Shown piece after piece: positions 6,071 through 7,969 of a DNA stretch of 7,969 bases (the stretch's first letter is position 1; every line of letters begins with the position of its first letter). The position numbers were made by a program, and so were the translations under genes. Source of the DNA: Oscillospiraceae bacterium. Lineage in GTDB: Bacteria; Bacillota; Clostridia; Oscillospirales; Ruminococcaceae. The notes under the pieces were generated by a model. That model made no database searches. It saw only the letters and a list, made by a program, of their open reading frames with translations, and was not told the origin of the DNA. The stretch lies in the NCBI GenBank assembly GCA_018110855.1, contig JAGBFZ010000395.1, forward strand, positions 1 through 7,969, written 5' to 3'.

Positions 6071-6645
6071 GCGTTATCATTCCTTTCTTTTTCCTGCTTT
6101 GTTAATGCTCTGACGGGGTAAATTGCGGTCATGAGCCTGCCGAAATAATCGGTCATCAGCTTATCATATTCCTCCGGGCAGAGAGCTTCGGATGTCCCCA
6201 TAACGTCATAGATCATACTGCCCTCCTGTATCATGAAGTTTATGGGCTTTAAGCCGTTTTTGGCATAAAATTGTCTGCGCTTTATTCGCTCATTATTATT
6301 GGGTGATGCTTCGTCAAGCTGCTCTAATGCAAGAAACAGCCGCTGTCCCTCATACATTCGCTTTAATGTTCTCATTATGGCGGAGCCGCAGCCCTTGCCT
6401 CGTTCGCTTTCTGAGACGGCAAGATAGTTAAGATATGACAGGTCGCCCTGTGAAATAACATAGGCAAGACCTACCCATCTTTCGTCTGCGTAGATCGACC
6501 AGAAATCCACGTCCCTTTTGCCTGTTTTTGACATTATAAGGAAAAAGGGCGGACGTTCCTCGGGGGGGAAGGCTGTGAGGTAAAGCTCTTTTACCTTTTT
6601 GTATTCGGGAAGCGAGGTTTTTACTCGTTTCAGGGTCATTCGCAT
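6067..6645 (-). CDS. GNAT-family N-acetyltransferase
   Basis: Predicted acetyl-CoA-dependent acyltransferase of 192 residues with unknown acceptor. The GNAT acetyl-CoA loop is seen as E-R-G-K-G-C-G-S at 81-88, after the beta-strand L-N-Y-L-A-V at 72-77. A later strand and helix L-F-L-A-L-E-Q and R-R-Q-F-Y-A-K-N-G-L at 123-132 match the family's C-terminal half. I place the start at the ATG 6643-6645 because AAAGGA at 6657-6662 lies 11 nt before it; the frame stays open to 6771, but that stretch is A/T-rich, contains a hairpin and has no ribosome binding site. A second Met two codons in (6637-6639) is possible but is farther from the site. It is first in the operon with the 106-residue protein and the nitroreductase. 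Confidence 0.88.
   Translation of the reverse strand: MRMTLKRVKTSLPEYKKVKELYLTAFPPEERPPFFLIMSKTGKRDVDFWSIYADERWVGLAYVISQGDLSYLNYLAVSESERGKGCGSAIMRTLKRMYEGQRLFLALEQLDEASPNNNERIKRRQFYAKNGLKPINFMIQEGSMIYDVMGTSEALCPEEYDKLMTDYFGRLMTAIYPVRALTKQEKERNDNA
6073..6086 (-). repeat. 14-nt repeated ribosome-binding segment, copy 2
   Basis: Minus-strand AAAGGAATGATAAC, identical to 6649-6662. It provides the ribosome binding site for the TTG-started 106-residue protein while also coding for the last residues (R-N-D-N) of the acetyltransferase. Confidence 0.7.
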
Positions 6646-6648
6646 TTT

Positions 6649-6662
6649 GTTATCATTCCTTT
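6649..6662 (-). repeat. 14-nt repeated ribosome-binding segment, copy 1
   Basis: Minus-strand AAAGGAATGATAAC, containing the ribosome binding site that fixes the acetyltransferase start at 6645. An exact copy at 6073-6086 sits at the end of the same gene, so the gene is bracketed by identical translation-initiation sequence. Confidence 0.7.
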
Positions 6663-6668
6663 TTGTGA

Positions 6669-6710
6669 TTTTTGCTCCGCAGAGGAACGCATTCCTCTGC
6701 GGGGAAAAAA
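6669..6710 (-). other. strong hairpin in the 5' leader of the acetyltransferase operon
   Basis: CCGCAGAGGAA (6677-6687) and TTCCTCTGCGG (6692-6702) are perfect inverted repeats with a 4-nt loop. Pairing extends through C-G, one G-U, one mismatch and five A-T pairs to arms 6669-6687 / 6692-6710. T's precede and A's follow the stem on both strands, the reverse of an intrinsic terminator. In the minus-strand transcript it ends 6 nt before the ribosome binding site of the acetyltransferase. An RNA stability or translation-control element, or a protein-binding palindrome, would fit. Confidence 0.6.
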
Positions 6711-6728
6711 ACGCAAAGATAAATTTGC

Positions 6729-6746
6729 TTAAAACATTTGTTTTAA
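6729..6746. promoter_or_regulatory. palindrome containing AACAAATGTT (candidate operator A)
   Basis: TTAAAACA-TT-TGTTTTAA is an inverted repeat of 8 bp with 2-nt spacing. On the minus strand it contains AACAAATGTT (6742-6733), which recurs on the plus strand at 6777-6786. It lies where the acetyltransferase operon promoter should be, although I see no convincing -10 box there. Confidence 0.35.
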
Positions 6747-6758
6747 AATTGTTGATTA

Positions 6759-6770
6759 TGTCAATTGACA
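6759..6770. promoter_or_regulatory. TGTCAATTGACA palindrome with back-to-back TTGACA boxes
   Basis: A perfect 12-bp palindrome contains TTGACA on both strands (6765-6770 on +, 6764-6759 on -). The plus copy has a perfect -10 box at 17 nt. The minus copy has only ACAAAT at 17 nt, so its promoter activity toward the acetyltransferase operon is doubtful without an activator. Confidence 0.4.
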
Positions 6771-6793
6771 AATCAGAACAAATGTTGTATAAT
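6765..6793 (+). promoter_or_regulatory. perfect consensus promoter facing the fucO 3' end
   Basis: TTGACA at 6765-6770 and TATAAT at 6788-6793 are separated by 17 nt. Transcription would begin near 6800, pass through the hairpin at 6813-6838 and then run antisense into fucO. No plus-strand gene with a ribosome binding site follows. AACAAATGTT at 6777-6786 lies inside the spacer, where a repressor could block it. A short non-coding RNA is one possible product. Confidence 0.6.
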
Positions 6794-6812
6794 TATACAC
6801 GGCATTATTACA

Positions 6813-6838
6813 CAAGGGCACTCGGCTGAGTGCCCTTG
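6813..6838 (-). terminator. stem-loop after fucO, probable terminator
   Basis: CAAGGGCACTC (6813-6823) and GAGTGCCCTTG (6828-6838) form a perfect 11-bp G+C-rich stem with a 4-nt loop, 22 nt beyond the fucO stop. Neither strand has a good T-tract after the stem: the minus strand continues TGTAATAAT and the plus strand CTATGATGTTT. It could end fucO transcription inefficiently, or end a short plus-strand RNA from the promoter at 6765-6793. Confidence 0.55.
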
Positions 6839-6860
6839 CTATGATGTTTAAGACGGAAAA

Positions 6861-7969
6861 TCAGATAAGCGATCTGTAAAGCTCTGCGATCTCTTCAACG
6901 GAGGTCTCTCTGGGGTTTCCGGGACGGCAGGCATCGTCATATGCGGACTGTGAAAGGAAGGGGATATCCTCTGCCTTGACGATATCCTTTAAGTTTTCGG
7001 GGATCCCTACATCCTTGGCAAGCTGCTTTACTGCGTCTATCGCTGCCTTGCGGTATTCCTCCCGGGACATATCGTCAACGCCCTTAACGCCCATTGCACG
7101 AGCTATCTCACGGTATTTTTCCCCTGTTGCGGGAGCGTTATACTCCATTACGGTGGGGAGTATTATTGCATTTGCGATGCCGTGCGGTGTATCATAAAGC
7201 GCGCCGAGAGGGTGTGCCATGGAATGAACGATTCCGAGACCTACATTTGAGAAGCCCATGCCTGCCACATACTGTCCGAGAGCCATATCAGTTCTTCCCT
7301 CGGGGGTATTTGCTACGGCGTTTCTCAGGCTTCTGCCGATTATCTCAATTGCTTTCAGATGGAACATATCCGAAAGCTCCCATGCGCCTGCGGTTATGTA
7401 GCCCTCAATGGCGTGGGTGAGAGCGTCCATGCCTGTTGCGGCGGTAAGTCCCTTGGGCATGGAGGACATCATATCGGGGTCAACAAAGGCTACTACGGGG
7501 ATATCATGGGGGTCTACGCATACCATTTTTCTGTTGTTCTGAACATCGGTGATAACGTAGTTGATCGTTACCTCTGCTGCTGTTCCTGCGGTGGTGGGAA
7601 CGGCGAGAATGGGAACGCACTTATTCTTTGTGTCCGCAACGCCCTCAAGGCTTCTTACATCGGCAAATTCGGGATTATTGATGATGATCCCCACTGCCTT
7701 TGCGGTGTCCATGGAGGAGCCACCGCCTATGGCAATGAGATAATCAGCTCCTGCTGCCTTGAATGCTGCAACGCCTGCCTGAACATTTTCGATGGAGGGA
7801 TTGGGCTTAATTTCCGAGAATATCTCATATGCCAGCCCCGCATTATCCAGAACGTCTGTTACCTTTTTGGTAACTCCGAATTTGATAAGGTCGGGGTCGG
7901 AGCAAACGAGAGCCTTTTTAAAGCCTCTGCCCTTTGCTTCATCGGCGATCGAATTGATAGCACCCGAGC
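6861..7969 (-). CDS. fucO: iron-containing alcohol dehydrogenase, lactaldehyde reductase type (5' end outside window)
   Basis: Group III metal-dependent NAD-linked alcohol dehydrogenase that reduces lactaldehyde to 1,2-propanediol during fucose or rhamnose fermentation; relatives also act on glycolaldehyde and other small aldehydes. About 368 C-terminal residues are visible, and I estimate that 15-20 are missing. The Met at 7710-7712 is internal: the frame continues upstream through L-V-C-S-D-P-D-L-I-K-F-G-V, K-P-N-P-S-I-E-N-V and the nucleotide-binding G-G-G-S-S-M-D-T-A-K. Metal ligands lie in M-D-A-L-T-H-A-I-E-G-Y (Asp and His), H-S-M-A-H-P-L-G-A and D-T-P-H-G. Segments such as N-N-P-E-F-A-D-V-R-S-L-E-G and P-T-T-A-G-T-A-A-E-V-T-I-N-Y-V are near-identical to E. 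coli FucO as I remember it. G-G-G-S-S replaces the common G-G-G-S-P. Its promoter is outside the window. Confidence 0.92.
   Translation of the reverse strand, partial: SGAINSIADEAKGRGFKKALVCSDPDLIKFGVTKKVTDVLDNAGLAYEIFSEIKPNPSIENVQAGVAAFKAAGADYLIAIGGGSSMDTAKAVGIIINNPEFADVRSLEGVADTKNKCVPILAVPTTAGTAAEVTINYVITDVQNNRKMVCVDPHDIPVVAFVDPDMMSSMPKGLTAATGMDALTHAIEGYITAGAWELSDMFHLKAIEIIGRSLRNAVANTPEGRTDMALGQYVAGMGFSNVGLGIVHSMAHPLGALYDTPHGIANAIILPTVMEYNAPATGEKYREIARAMGVKGVDDMSREEYRKAAIDAVKQLAKDVGIPENLKDIVKAEDIPFLSQSAYDDACRPGNPRETSVEEIAELYRSLI

Noticed and set aside
6646..6771. 42-residue N-terminal extension of the acetyltransferase
   Set aside because: The frame is open, but the stretch is A/T-rich, contains a hairpin and palindromes, has no ribosome binding site before its ATG, and would add sequence not expected for a GNAT. 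A good ribosome binding site supports 6645.
6599..6829. Plus-strand 76-residue frame across the intergenic region
   Set aside because: It overlaps the acetyltransferase start, and its apparent similarity to the opposite frame comes only from the palindrome at 6669-6710. No ribosome binding site.
6841..6879. 12-codon plus-strand frame (two Met codons, then F-K-T-E-N-Q-I-S-D-L) after the orphan promoter
   Set aside because: No Shine-Dalgarno sequence precedes it, the hairpin lies immediately upstream, and it overlaps the fucO 3' end in antisense.
1..7969. Defence system, prophage, integron or insertion sequence
   Set aside because: All clear genes are metabolic or housekeeping. I see no transposase, integrase, toxin pair, CRISPR repeat or direct-repeat-bounded insertion.

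Overview
The window looks like a housekeeping and metabolic segment of an anaerobic, low-to-mid G+C Clostridia chromosome. A Ruminococcus-like member of the Oscillospiraceae is my best guess, with moderate confidence. The support is consensus sigma-A promoters, AGGA/GGAGG ribosome binding sites, several TTG/GTG starts, DXP-independent vitamin B6 synthesis, and a fermentative FucO-type alcohol dehydrogenase. I see no mobile element, CRISPR array, rRNA or tRNA.

Layout. (1) At 2-1825 on +, the 3' part of a TPR-like gene is followed after 21 nt by folC (folate synthesis), closed by a long hairpin terminator near 1918-1976. (2) At 2032-3582 on +, a consensus promoter drives the overlapping pair pdxS-pdxT, the two subunits of PLP synthase, closed by a terminator. 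(3) At 3651-5198 on +, a perfect TTGACA-N17-TATAAT promoter drives a leader of about 150 nt and then metY (O-acetylhomoserine sulfhydrylase, PLP-dependent), ending in a terminator shared with the convergent operon. (4) At 5208-6645 on -, a three-gene operon runs from a GNAT acetyltransferase through an unrecognised 106-residue protein to a small nitroreductase. (5) At 6646-6860, a dense intergenic region holds palindromes, a consensus promoter on + and two strong hairpins. (6) At 6861-7969 on -, fucO lacks only its extreme N-terminus at the window edge.

The most interesting part is the metY unit. Its leader contains a 14-codon reading frame with an ideal ribosome binding site that ends Arg-Met-Cys-Cys-stop, which looks like a cysteine (perhaps also methionine) sensing leader peptide. 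Just after it lies a TTCTTCT segment able to pair with the metY Shine-Dalgarno sequence. An inverted repeat sits directly upstream of the -35 box. The 431-residue MetY protein has no cysteine and no methionine except the initiator, so the sulfur-assimilation enzyme appears stripped of sulfur amino acids. Together these suggest a sulfur-starvation circuit whose product can be made when cysteine and methionine are scarce. The PLP operon immediately upstream makes the cofactor that MetY needs.

The second unusual area is 6669-6838. A hairpin with U's before and A's after (the reverse of a terminator) sits just upstream of the GNAT ribosome binding site. Two copies of AACAAATGTT flank a TGTCAATTGACA palindrome. 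A perfect promoter points toward the 3' end of fucO with no gene to serve.
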